Shown here one piece after another: positions 48,894-58,661 of a stretch of DNA of 64,000 nt; within the stretch, counting starts at the first letter, position 1; every line of letters starts with the position of its first letter. A program made the position numbers and the translations under genes. The notes under the pieces were generated by a model that worked only from the letters and a program-made list of their open reading frames with translations, had not been told where the DNA came from and did no database searches. Source of the DNA: Deltaproteobacteria bacterium (lineage in GTDB: Bacteria > Myxococcota_A > UBA9160 > UBA4427); assembly GCA_002691205.1 (NCBI GenBank), contig NZHD01000020.1:1-64000 (forward strand), read 5' to 3'.

Positions 48894-49844
48894 TCAGGTC
48901 TCAAGAAACGATCGGGCCAAATCGACATCGTGGCCAATCTGTTCCTTTAAGGCCTCTATCGATTCGAACTTACGCTCCTCCCGGAGCTGTTTGACAAAGC
49001 GCAAATCTACCTGGGCACCATACAGATCACCCGAAAAGTCAAGGAGATGAGCTTCGGCCACTAAGTCTCGACCATCATTGAAGGTGGGTCGATACCCAAC
49101 ATTTGTCACCGCTCCGAAACGATCTCCCACGCGAACGCCCCCCGAATCCGTCAAAAACTCGATCTCACAGACGTATACACCCGGCCCCGGAAGAATCTCG
49201 TTTTCAGGGGCCAGATTCGCAGTGGGAAAGCCTATTTCGCGGCCGCGACGCATTCCCTGCACAACCTCACCACGAACACCAAAGGGCCGCCCGAGCAGCG
49301 ATGCGGCCTCTTCCACTCGCCCCTCTGAAAGTAGAGACCGAATGCGCGTAGAGTTCAAGTCTTCCCCATCGACTTTCACCTCTGGAATGATCGTGACTGA
49401 AAAACCCAACTGAGGCCCAGTCTCGGTGAGCAGACGCATGCTTCCTTCGCGATCACGACCGAAGTGAAAATCGTACCCTACATAGACTTCGATGGGCTTA
49501 ATCGGCTCGTAGATGTAATCGCGAACAAACGTCTCGGGTGGAGTTCTCGCGAAGGCCATATCAAAATGCTCAACTATCAGCACATCAATGCCTGCCTTCT
49601 CTAGAAATTCAAATTTCTGCGCGGGGGTGGCCAGAAGGCGAGGAGATCTGTCGGGATGAAGAACCTTTCTGGGATGAGGCTCAAAGGTGTACAATACGGA
49701 TTCGCCTTGAACAGCACGCGACCTCTCGATCACCTTCTCCAGAATGGCAGCATGCCCTCGATGGACACCGTCAAAATTACCAATCGTCAGAACCGGACTT
49801 GAGAGCGTCCGGGAAAGCGCCCCCACCCCTTTAACCAACTCCAA
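48894..49844 (-). CDS. ribF: Bifunctional riboflavin kinase/FAD synthetase
   Basis: VLTIGNFDGVHRGHAAILEKVIERS; VGYDFHFGRDREGSMRLL; GRPFGVRGEVVQGMRRGREIGFPTANL. Confidence 0.95.
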   Translation of the reverse strand: MELVKGVGALSRTLSSPVLTIGNFDGVHRGHAAILEKVIERSRAVQGESVLYTFEPHPRKVLHPDRSPRLLATPAQKFEFLEKAGIDVLIVEHFDMAFARTPPETFVRDYIYEPIKPIEVYVGYDFHFGRDREGSMRLLTETGPQLGFSVTIIPEVKVDGEDLNSTRIRSLLSEGRVEEAASLLGRPFGVRGEVVQGMRRGREIGFPTANLAPENEILPGPGVYVCEIEFLTDSGGVRVGDRFGAVTNVGYRPTFNDGRDLVAEAHLLDFSGDLYGAQVDLRFVKQLREERKFESIEALKEQIGHDVDLARSFLET

Positions 49845-50962
49845 TGCTAGACTCCCGCGCAGTGCCTACGCTTTTCAGATATTTCATCGTACGCTACCTA
49901 AAATTCTTTGTAGCGATTCTAACGATCTTGCTCCTGACGATCACCCTCGTGGAGACATTCGTCAACTTCGAGCGATCATTCACGCCCCAAGGCAGCCAAT
50001 TAAGCCTTTGGCGCTACCTCATCATCCGAGTCCCATCCTATTACCTGCGGGACCTCATCCCCGTTTCCGCTTTCGTGGCCTGCCTCTATTCCTTAGCGAC
50101 CTGCGTTCAGCGTTCAGAATGGACCACAATGCAGACCGCGGGCATCTCTGCGGGTGCCATCCTACGCCCCATAATGGCTGGGGGCATCATAGTCGCTCTC
50201 TTTCTGATCGTTCTAAGCGAAACATTGCTTCCTCAACTTTTTTCTGACTATTCTGCCGTTCGTGAAAAAAGTGTCGATGAGTTGACATTTTCAGATGGAA
50301 ATATTTGGCATGCCAATGGCCAAGATATTTACCGGATCAGAAGCTCAGACATTAAAACCCGGACACTCAAACGAGTCGTCATTTATCAACGAAACCAAGC
50401 AGGAAGACTCACCAGCGTGATTCGCGCTCCATTAGTCCAAGTCCAATCCGATGGTAGTTGGACTTCAAAGAACGCCAACATTCGCAGATTTGACCCCGAA
50501 CATCCAGAGGAACCGGCTCAGGTTGACCTCAATGTTGAAGTCAAACTGCCAGGCCTAACGGAGACTTCTCCGTTTATTCTCTTGAGCAAGCCACAGAGCC
50601 TCACCTTGCCGCAAATGCTCGAGTATGTAATCAAAGAGAGATCCGATACACGCTCTCGGCTAAAAGCAAAACTTCACCGCATGGTCATGTTCATTCATTT
50701 TCGATTAAGCGAGTTCATACTCATTCTTCTACTCACACTCGTCGCCGTCCCATTCGCACTGAGAGTCACTCCCGGGGGCAGCATTACCCAAATTTCCATC
50801 TGGGCTCTTCTCACGTTGGCCAGCCTTCTTTTCTTGCGCAATTTAGGGCAAGAACTCAGCCTAGAAGGAATCCTCGGACCCTTCGCCGGAAATTGGGCTC
50901 TGCCTCTACTCTCTGCGAGCGCCGCTCTCCTGGCGATCTCTCGAAGCAGTCGACCGGTTTAG
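49844..50962 (+). CDS. LptF/LptG family permease
   Basis: LFRYFIVRYLKFFVAILTILLLTITLVETF; SYYLRDLIPVSAFVACLYSLATCVQRSEWTTMQTAGIS. Confidence 0.9.
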   Translation: MLDSRAVPTLFRYFIVRYLKFFVAILTILLLTITLVETFVNFERSFTPQGSQLSLWRYLIIRVPSYYLRDLIPVSAFVACLYSLATCVQRSEWTTMQTAGISAGAILRPIMAGGIIVALFLIVLSETLLPQLFSDYSAVREKSVDELTFSDGNIWHANGQDIYRIRSSDIKTRTLKRVVIYQRNQAGRLTSVIRAPLVQVQSDGSWTSKNANIRRFDPEHPEEPAQVDLNVEVKLPGLTETSPFILLSKPQSLTLPQMLEYVIKERSDTRSRLKAKLHRMVMFIHFRLSEFILILLLTLVAVPFALRVTPGGSITQISIWALLTLASLLFLRNLGQELSLEGILGPFAGNWALPLLSASAALLAISRSSRPV

Positions 50963-51008
50963 CGTATTCGGACTCGACTCTGCGAGTCCACCCAAATCGC
51001 CCGAGCGC

Positions 51009-51968
51009 TTACGGCCCCTCTGACATCAAAGGCTCTTCTGCTGCTTCTGGAAGCTGAACATCGGCCGCCGGCACCTCAAGGCGAGCCTCTGGATCTGTAT
51101 TCTGCCCATCATCAAGGTAACGATAGAAACTGTGATCAGGAGAAAGAACGAGGGTTGTTCGACGGCCGAGAGTCTTTCTGTATGCGCTTAAACTCCGTGT
51201 AAACGAATAAAATTCTCGATCTTGCATATAGGCATCCGAATAAATCGAGGCCGCCTCTGCATCGCCTGCCCCTCGCATGAGTTCAGCATCAGACGAAGCT
51301 TTCGCCAATATCGTCCGAGCCTGACCGTCTGCCTTCGCACGAATCTCTCTCGCTTCCCGCTCTCCCTTAGCCCGATGCTCTCTAGAGATCGCTCTTTGTT
51401 GTTCCCTCATCTGGTCATAGGCCGCGGAGCGCGCCTTTTCGGGCAACTCAGTTCGATTGATACGAACGTCTACGATCTGAACACCTTTGGCTCCCATATC
51501 TTCTCGAAGCTTTTGATCCAAATCATCGACTAGCCCTGAGCGAGAGAGCAACTCATTGAGCGTCATCCGGCCCACAGTCGCGCCTACGAGAGACTTGAGC
51601 CTTCTTTTAATAATAAGGGCTGCCGCGTCTGCACCACCGGGAAAACTCCGCCGAAACAAGAGAGGATCCCCCATTCGCCAGACCGCGTAATAATCGATCT
51701 CAAGCCGCTCGCTTTCAATTTGCATCTCCACCGGCTCTGCGTCGAGGAAGTGCAATCGCTTGTCGAGCGTAATCATTTCCTCAACCAGCGGGATGCGCCA
51801 AGTGGGTCCCGGTTCGACGATGGGGTCTCGCCACGGCGAACCAAACAGCAATGGGATTTTGTCTTCCCACTCGTTCACAATCACGACAGGCCCCCATCCA
51901 TATTGACCCGCCCAAAGCGTGCCCGCCGCGGTACCTAAGAGCAACAGAAGAAAAGACAGAAACTTCAT
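51009..51968 (-). CDS. hflC: HflC-like SPFH protease modulator
   Basis: MKFLSFLLLLLGTAAGTL...; VQIVDVRINRTELPEKARSAAYDQMREQQRAISREHRAKGEREAREIRAKAD; 4-bp overlap with hflK. Confidence 0.9.
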   Translation of the reverse strand: MKFLSFLLLLLGTAAGTLWAGQYGWGPVVIVNEWEDKIPLLFGSPWRDPIVEPGPTWRIPLVEEMITLDKRLHFLDAEPVEMQIESERLEIDYYAVWRMGDPLLFRRSFPGGADAAALIIKRRLKSLVGATVGRMTLNELLSRSGLVDDLDQKLREDMGAKGVQIVDVRINRTELPEKARSAAYDQMREQQRAISREHRAKGEREAREIRAKADGQARTILAKASSDAELMRGAGDAEAASIYSDAYMQDREFYSFTRSLSAYRKTLGRRTTLVLSPDHSFYRYLDDGQNTDPEARLEVPAADVQLPEAAEEPLMSEGP

Positions 51969-53026
51969 TTTCCTTCTCCTTCGCCCAGCGAAGCCGAAGG
52001 ACCTGCCATGGCCGGTTTCGCGCCCCCGTTCTGTAAAGCGCCCGCACTCTGAACCGCACCGGAGGACCAAATTGGAAGCACTTCGACCAAACCCGGCTGC
52101 ACAATGACTTTTTCGGTGTCAGGCAAGATTTGCTCCATCGTCTCCAAGTAAAGCCTCTCTCGAGTCACTCGGGGCGAGCGATGATACTCGGCCAATAGAG
52201 CAACGAAGCGTCCCGCTCCTCCCTTAGCCTCCAACACAATCGATTGCTTATAGGCTTCGGCTTTTTCTCGAAGCTCAGAAGCCTTCGCCCTCGCCCCTTC
52301 AACAATTTCCGCCCGAGCGCCCCTGGCTTCGTTCACAAAGCGCTCCTCATCCTGCTGAGCAGCCGCCACCTCTGCAAAAGCCGCCAGAACACTCTCAGGG
52401 GGGTTCACCTCTTGAAGATTAATCTTCTCGATCGCAAAGGGCTGAACATCTGGCGATGCAGCGAAGTATGCATCCATCGTCTGTTCAAGAAGACCCTCGG
52501 CCTGGGTCTCAATCTCGTTCTTCCGCTTGATAAGGACTTCGTTAATGGTCATGCCCCCAATCACATTACGGACAGCAGCTAGGGTGGCATCGAAAAGAAT
52601 GGGGTCTGGATCCACCATCCCGTACACGAACTCGTATGGATCACCCACGGTATACTGAAGCTCAAAAGTGACGCTCACAATATTCTTGTCCGCTGTCTGG
52701 ATAAAAATCCCCCGATTCCCATCATCCGCGGAATTTTTTTTCTGACCAAAGAAATGCGTTCGCTGCTTCTGTGTATTCACCGCCTTGTCATACTCTAGAG
52801 GCTCAGGCCAATGCCAGTTCCAGCCCTCTCGCGTAACGGTTTCCTGATGTTCACCTAGGCGAAGAATAATTGCTTCCTCACCCAGTTGCAGTTTATAGAG
52901 ACCCGTGCTGAACCATCCCAAGATGACGGCAACGGCCAACAAAACTAGAAATCCTCGCGTAAGCCGACGCGTAACACCTCGTCCCACACGCTTTTCTGAA
53001 GGTCCGTCCGAAGATGAATTCGCCAA
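51965..53026 (-). CDS. hflK: HflK-like SPFH protease modulator
   Basis: STGLYKLQLGEEAIILRLGEHQETVTREGWNWHWPEPLEYDKAVNTQKQ; INLQEVNPPESVLAAFAEVAAAQQDEER. Confidence 0.9.
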   Translation of the reverse strand: MANSSSDGPSEKRVGRGVTRRLTRGFLVLLAVAVILGWFSTGLYKLQLGEEAIILRLGEHQETVTREGWNWHWPEPLEYDKAVNTQKQRTHFFGQKKNSADDGNRGIFIQTADKNIVSVTFELQYTVGDPYEFVYGMVDPDPILFDATLAAVRNVIGGMTINEVLIKRKNEIETQAEGLLEQTMDAYFAASPDVQPFAIEKINLQEVNPPESVLAAFAEVAAAQQDEERFVNEARGARAEIVEGARAKASELREKAEAYKQSIVLEAKGGAGRFVALLAEYHRSPRVTRERLYLETMEQILPDTEKVIVQPGLVEVLPIWSSGAVQSAGALQNGGAKPAMAGPSASLGEGEGK

Positions 53027-53833
53027 CTAGCTTTCCTCTTTTTCATCCGCGAGCGGCTCGACGGTTACTTTGGGAGAGGGCAACCCCAGAGAATCACTCT
53101 CTGAAAAAGCTTTCATAAATTCGATGGGAAAAGGGAAAATCGTAGTCGAACTATTTGTGCCTGCAATCTCACCCAAGGTTTGAAGGTACCTAAGCTGAAG
53201 CCCCGCACTCTCGCTTGAAAGGGTCCGCGCCGCATCAGCCAAACGTTGCGCGGCCAAGAGCTCACCCTCGGCCAACGTGACCTTGGATCGCTTCTCACGT
53301 TCCGCCTCGGCCTGCTTGGCCATCACACGTTGCATATCCTGAGGCAAATCGATTTGTTTCACCTCCACCGCACGTACCTTCACGCCCCACGGCTCCGTCT
53401 GGAGATCGATAATTTCTTGAAGCTTTTGATTAATCCGCTCGCGTTCCGCCAGCAAATCATCGAGCTCAGCCTGTCCGCATACACTTCGAAGAGTGGTCTG
53501 AGCAAGCTGAGAGGTTCCATACAAGTAATTTTCGACCTGAATGACAGACTTCTCGGGGTGGATCACCCGAAAGTACAGGACCGCGTTCACCTTGACTGAA
53601 ACGTTATCTCGAGTGATGACCTCCTGAGAGGGCACGTCCATAACAATCTCACGCAAACCGATTCGAACCATCCGATCCACTCCGGGAATGATCCAGCGCA
53701 AGCCAGCTTCCCGGATCCCCGCGAAACGACCCAACCGGAAGAGAACTCCTCTCTCATACTCCGGAAGAATCCGAACGCCTGCAATTAAGAGCGCAAGAAT
53801 CACTCCGAGACCTATCAACAAAAACATGGACAT
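53027..53833 (-). CDS. Slipin/stomatin-family SPFH protein
   Basis: VRILPEYERGVLFRLGRFAGIREAGLRWIIPGVDRMVRIGLREIVMDVPSQEVITRDNVSVKVNAVLYFRV. Confidence 0.93.
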   Translation of the reverse strand: MSMFLLIGLGVILALLIAGVRILPEYERGVLFRLGRFAGIREAGLRWIIPGVDRMVRIGLREIVMDVPSQEVITRDNVSVKVNAVLYFRVIHPEKSVIQVENYLYGTSQLAQTTLRSVCGQAELDDLLAERERINQKLQEIIDLQTEPWGVKVRAVEVKQIDLPQDMQRVMAKQAEAEREKRSKVTLAEGELLAAQRLADAARTLSSESAGLQLRYLQTLGEIAGTNSSTTIFPFPIEFMKAFSESDSLGLPSPKVTVEPLADEKEES

Positions 53834-53863
53834 CTCCTCAAATGGGCCCGAAGGCCCTCGCCA

Positions 53864-55249
53864 TTAAACAGAACCGGGCACTCTTCGCACCACAAGCTTA
53901 AGACCTTCCACCGCGAGCACCTCGACTGAGTCACCCTCAGAAACCGACTCATCCGTGCGGGCGTTCCAATACTCTCCCCGGATAAAGACTTTCCCGACCG
54001 AACCAGAGGAAATAGATGTGGTCGCTTTCCCCAGCGAGCCCACCAGTTCATCCACGCCCGACTGCTGATCCGACAACAGAGTTCGCCCCACTGCAAAGAC
54101 AACAATGGCCGAGAACGCGCCGAGAGCCAGAACCGTTGGAAACAACACTGACCAAAACGAAACCGTGAGATCACTCAACTCAGGCTGTTCAAAAACCATC
54201 GTTCCCCCAAGAAGAAAGCACCCGATCCCGGCCGCAAAAAGCAAGCCAAAGGAGGTAATGAACACCTCCGCAATCAAAAGCCCCAACCCAACAATCATCA
54301 GCAGGAGCCCAACCCAGTCGAAAGGAAGAATCTGGAGCGCGAATCCAGTCAAAACCAAACAGACCGCTCCCGCGACTCCAGGCACGATCAAACCTGGATT
54401 ATTGAACTCGATGTAGAGGCCCATCAAACCCGCGAGCAATAAAATCACAGCGACATTGGGGTCCGCTAGGAAATTAAAGATGCTCTGCAAAAGTGTCATC
54501 TCGAGGGGCTTCACCGTTGCTCCCTCTACCTCCAGTATCACAGACCCGCTGGCAATCTCGACCTCTCGACCGTTAATCGCCTCTAGCAGGGCCTCTCGGT
54601 CAGGCGCAATCAAATCAATGACACCGATCTCGAGCGCCTCATCAGCCCCTACAGCCACTGAATTCCGAACCGCGTCCACCACCCATTCCACATTCCGGTC
54701 GCGATGCTTGGCGATGGACTCGACGTAGGAAGCCAACAAATTCTCGGCCTTCTCCATTGAAATATCTCGCCCCCCACTCGACTCACCTTCTTCGTCTTCT
54801 TTGCCACCACCGCCGCTGCCTCCGCTGCCCCCAAGGCCAACCGGATGAGCGGCCCCGATCGAACTTCCGGGCGTCATCACGGCTACATTCGCTGCGATCG
54901 TGATGAACATCCCCGCTGAAGCAGCCCAAGCGCCTCGAGGGGTGACGTACACAATCGTAGGCACTTCGGCATTCAGCATGGCCTTGATGATGTCTTGACT
55001 CGAGGAAACCAATCCCCCGGGCGTATCCAATTCGATGAGAAGAGCCACCGCTCCGTCTTCCTCACTCGCCTCAATGGCTTGGATCAGGAAATCGGCAGAT
55101 GCAGGATTAATCGAACCGTCGATGGTGATCATGTTGATGTGCCCAGAAGCACGCCCCTCACCCACGGCTCCAGAGATAAATAGCAAGGGCACCAAAACGA
55201 TCGCCCACCAGAATGAATTTAACTTCACACACCTTATGGCATCGATCAT
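53864..55249 (-). CDS. NfeD-family membrane-bound ClpP-class serine protease
   Basis: LLIELDTPGGLVSSSQDIIKAMLNAEVPTIVYVTPRGAWAASAGMFITIAANVAVMTPGSSIGAAHPV; C-terminal OB-fold-like NfeD domain. Confidence 0.92.
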   Translation of the reverse strand: MIDAIRCVKLNSFWWAIVLVPLLFISGAVGEGRASGHINMITIDGSINPASADFLIQAIEASEEDGAVALLIELDTPGGLVSSSQDIIKAMLNAEVPTIVYVTPRGAWAASAGMFITIAANVAVMTPGSSIGAAHPVGLGGSGGSGGGGKEDEEGESSGGRDISMEKAENLLASYVESIAKHRDRNVEWVVDAVRNSVAVGADEALEIGVIDLIAPDREALLEAINGREVEIASGSVILEVEGATVKPLEMTLLQSIFNFLADPNVAVILLLAGLMGLYIEFNNPGLIVPGVAGAVCLVLTGFALQILPFDWVGLLLMIVGLGLLIAEVFITSFGLLFAAGIGCFLLGGTMVFEQPELSDLTVSFWSVLFPTVLALGAFSAIVVFAVGRTLLSDQQSGVDELVGSLGKATTSISSGSVGKVFIRGEYWNARTDESVSEGDSVEVLAVEGLKLVVRRVPGSV

Positions 55250-56460
55250 TCGAGCCTTTCTCCCTGCAACTTCTCAACTCGGTCCAAAATCTGTGAAGCA
55301 ATCTCTTGTTTGCTGAGCAAGCCGGTTTCCTCAACCTCACCGTCGGGAGTGACGAAAAAGACAGCATTCGTATCCACGTCGAACCCCGCGTCGACCCGTG
55401 AAACATCATTCGCCACCATTAAGTCACAGCCCTTACGCAGGATTTTTCGGCGAGCTTCTTCAACGACATTGTCGCTCTCCGCTGCAAAGCCCACGACCAC
55501 TCGATCTTCCTTCAGACCGCACACCTCGCTCAAAATATCTGGCGTCGTCACAAGACGTAGAACCAGCGAAGATTGATCCGCCAATCCTTCCTTCTTAATT
55601 TTTCCTTCTTCAACGATTTCGGGCGTAAAGTCCGCCACCGCCGCTGCTTTAATGACTATCGTGGCCCCTGCCAGTTCCGCCAGTACTGCGTCCCGCATTT
55701 CGGCAGCAGACTCAACGTCAAGCCGAACGACTCCGGCTGGCGTCGTTAACGAGGTCACCCCAGCAACGAGAATCACTCGTGCGCCACGCCGAGCCGCTTG
55801 CTCCGCAACGGCAAAACCCATTTTTCCCGATGAACGATTCGTAATCCTACGAACCGGATCGATGGCCTCGGCCGTGCCGCCCGCAGTCACCAAAACGGTG
55901 TGCCCCTGTAAGCTTTCGGTCCCAAGTCGAAGGCTCGCCGCCTCAGCAATGTCAGCAGGTTCAGACATGCGCCCTGCCCCCTCCCAGCCACAGGCCAATT
56001 CTCCACTTTCAGGCCCAATCACCAAAACGCCTCGCGAACGAAGCGTCTCTAAATTTTGTTGGGTGGCCGAATGCGTCCACATATTGACATTCATCGCTGG
56101 CGCCACCAAAACCTGAGCCCGAGTCGCGAGCAAGACCGCCGTCACCAAGTCATCGGCCAACCCATGAGCCATCTTGGCCAAAAGGTCTGCGGTCGCCGGC
56201 GCAACAATCACCAAGTCGGCCCAATCAGCTAATCGAATATGATCAATCTCACTTTCCTCAGAGGGATCAAAGAGAGCCGTTCTCACCGGTTCACCCGAGA
56301 GCGACTGAAGAGCAAGGGGACTCACAAAGCGAAGCGCTGCCGGCGTCGCGGCACAGCGGACCGCATGCCCTTGTTTTTGCAACGCACGTAAAAGTTCAGG
56401 GACTTTATAGGCAGCGATCCCTCCTCCAATCGTGAGTAGAATCCGAGCCGGCTCCATCAA
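55246..56460 (-). CDS. coaBC: Bifunctional phosphopantothenoylcysteine decarboxylase/phosphopantothenate-cysteine ligase
   Basis: ILLTIGGGIAAYKVPELLRAL; APAMNVNMW; VTAGGTAEAIDPVRRITNRSSGKMGFAVAEQAARRGA. Confidence 0.95.
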   Translation of the reverse strand: MMEPARILLTIGGGIAAYKVPELLRALQKQGHAVRCAATPAALRFVSPLALQSLSGEPVRTALFDPSEESEIDHIRLADWADLVIVAPATADLLAKMAHGLADDLVTAVLLATRAQVLVAPAMNVNMWTHSATQQNLETLRSRGVLVIGPESGELACGWEGAGRMSEPADIAEAASLRLGTESLQGHTVLVTAGGTAEAIDPVRRITNRSSGKMGFAVAEQAARRGARVILVAGVTSLTTPAGVVRLDVESAAEMRDAVLAELAGATIVIKAAAVADFTPEIVEEGKIKKEGLADQSSLVLRLVTTPDILSEVCGLKEDRVVVGFAAESDNVVEEARRKILRKGCDLMVANDVSRVDAGFDVDTNAVFFVTPDGEVEETGLLSKQEIASQILDRVEKLQGERLE

Positions 56461-56726
56461 TCAGTTCCCTCCTCTTCTAACGCTCACCATCGACCTAGAA
56501 CCCTTCGAAGTTCAGGCAGAAGGCACCCTGGGGCAGAATCCAGCTCAAAATTAAGAAGGACTACCGCATTCTAAGAGTAAACCTACCCCAGCCGCGTACC
56601 GGGAAGGTACAGAACCCCCTCCAAGGGTCCAAGAAACGGCCTTTCGTCGTTCAAATGGCCCCTTACTCCCTCGGACCGTGGAGAAACGCCCCGCGAGTCG
56701 CATAGATCGAAACAGGAAGAACTGAA

Positions 56727-57251
56727 TCAGCCACTGCCCAGCTTAGCCTTGAGGCGTGCCTCGACAGGTTGGGGCACAAAATCTGCGACACTGGCCCCAA
56801 ATCGGACCAGCTCTTTCAACCGAGAAGAACTCACATATAAATATTCCTGACTTGCCGCCAAGAACAAAATATCGACCATCGGTTCGAGGTGTCGATTCAT
56901 AAGAGCCATCTCGAACTCATACTCAAAATCACTCATGGCCCGTAAACCTCGAATAATTGCGCACGCTCCGATGTCACGTGCATAATCTACAACGAGGCCC
57001 TCAAAGCGCTCTATCCTCACTCCCTCGTAATCACCAAGAACAGCCTCAAGCATTTCCATTCGTTCTTCTTCGCTGAACGTGCCTGTCTTCGACACATTGA
57101 CCGCTAAGGCGACCACGAGCTCATCAAACAACTTGACCGCACGGTCGATGAGATCCATGTGCCCATTGGTCAGTGGGTCAAAACTCGCGGGAAATAGCGC
57201 GACTCGCTTGCCTGACACTTCATCGTTCATGATCTCACTGTTCCTCCTCAT
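56727..57251 (-). CDS. coaD: Pantetheine-phosphate adenylyltransferase
   Basis: VALFPASFDPLTNGHMDLIDRAVKLFDELVVALAVN; AIIRGLRAMSDFEYEFEMALMNR; start 57230 also possible. Confidence 0.95.
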   Translation of the reverse strand: MRRNSEIMNDEVSGKRVALFPASFDPLTNGHMDLIDRAVKLFDELVVALAVNVSKTGTFSEEERMEMLEAVLGDYEGVRIERFEGLVVDYARDIGACAIIRGLRAMSDFEYEFEMALMNRHLEPMVDILFLAASQEYLYVSSSRLKELVRFGASVADFVPQPVEARLKAKLGSG

Positions 57252-57810
57252 TTTCGCTCTCGGTCAGAGCATAGATCCAGCTGATTACGGTGTCACCGTA
57301 ACGTCGAGCCTCTTCCAACCCAAACCCAGGAATAGGCCAAGCGAGGGGATTCCGCCGAGGGGTCTCCACTACCAAAATAGCCCCGGGCGCCAAGAGTCCC
57401 GAGTCTCGCAAAGCCACGAGCGCCTCTTCAAGCGCTGAGCCCTCGGCATAGGGAGGATCGAGAAAAACGAGACTAAAGAGTTGCCCCTCGCCCGAGAGTC
57501 GGCGTATCGCCGCCAAGGCGGTCAAATGCAGCGTTCGCGCTTCAGAGGCAAGCCCAAATTGCTCAAAAGTTTGCTCCATCGCTGCGATGGCTTTTCGGGA
57601 ATGGTCAACACTCACCAGAGACTCTGCCCCTCGGGAAAGCGCCTCGATTCCTAAAGCACCGGTCCCCGCAAAAAGGTCGAGAACCGATTCCCCCGACAGA
57701 TCTCCCAAGCGTGAGAAGAGAGACTCACGCACTCGATCCGAGGTGGGCCGTACCCCCTCGACGGGCGAACCGAGTTTTCGGCCCCGCAATGTACCCGCCA
57801 CGATTCGCAT
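57235..57810 (-). CDS. rsmD: 16S rRNA (guanine(966)-N(2))-methyltransferase RsmD
   Basis: MRIVAGTLRGRKLGSPVEGVRPTSDRVRESLFSRLG; VLDLFAGTGALGIEALSRGA; LVFLDPPYAEG. Confidence 0.94.
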   Translation of the reverse strand: MRIVAGTLRGRKLGSPVEGVRPTSDRVRESLFSRLGDLSGESVLDLFAGTGALGIEALSRGAESLVSVDHSRKAIAAMEQTFEQFGLASEARTLHLTALAAIRRLSGEGQLFSLVFLDPPYAEGSALEEALVALRDSGLLAPGAILVVETPRRNPLAWPIPGFGLEEARRYGDTVISWIYALTESENEEEQ

Positions 57811-58392
57811 GACTCTCACCTCGCTAAATACAGACACCACTTCGCTGACGAGAACACACAAGTATGTTCACACCGTATCAGCGCGTGGTCTTTTATCTCA
57901 CGACCCCGACCCTTTCGTCTAACTCGTCTTGAGCAGATACAAGTTAGAGAAGTTCACAAGAAAGGGATAGTTCCTAGGCCATAAAGTTAAGAGGGGTGTG
58001 GCAAAAATCCTTCCCGTATCACCCCACGATCGCACACTGACCGTCACATTATAGTGTTATCGTTATCTCTAATTCCTAAAAAATGTACGCCCAACAAGGT
58101 TGCCGAGCCTGCGTCCACTTCTTACAATGGGTCCGTAGCTAGAAAACATGAATTCATAGGTGATTCATGTTTCAAAGGCTTCTATTCGCCTTGCACCGTC
58201 CGCGATCACAACTCCTTGAAAGATGTGACCTTTATACCCTAGAGACACCAGGACAGAGCACCTCCGAGATTCAACGTTAAAGCGATCGAGCCAACTTCTC
58301 TTTAATAATGAAAATCGAAATCAAAAAATCCCTTTCGGAACGTTCAAAAACCCAACTAAGGCGCCCGCCTTCCAGAAAGAGAGACAGCGAAT

Positions 58393-58632
58393 ATGAGTAC
58401 AGCTTCAGTCCGAAGGCTTATCAAAAAATTACCCGCACGGCTCGCTGAAATCCGAGGAGAACGCTCACAACGACAGTTTGCTCGTGAGCTCGGCGTTTTC
58501 CAGCAGAACGTGAATCGCTATGAAAACGGGACAACTCCCCATACAGACTTTCTCCTTACTCTGGCCACAAAAGAAAACATATCTTTAGACTGGCTACTGC
58601 TCGGAAAAGGTCGCATGCGCCGCAGTCGCTAG
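58393..58632 (+). CDS. Small XRE-family HTH regulator
   Basis: RLAEIRGERSQRQFARELGVFQQNVNRYENGTTPHTDFLLTLATKENISLDWLLLGKG. Confidence 0.8.
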   Translation: MSTASVRRLIKKLPARLAEIRGERSQRQFARELGVFQQNVNRYENGTTPHTDFLLTLATKENISLDWLLLGKGRMRRSR

Positions 58633-58661
58633 TGAATCGGCTTCTCGTAAAAACGCACTGA

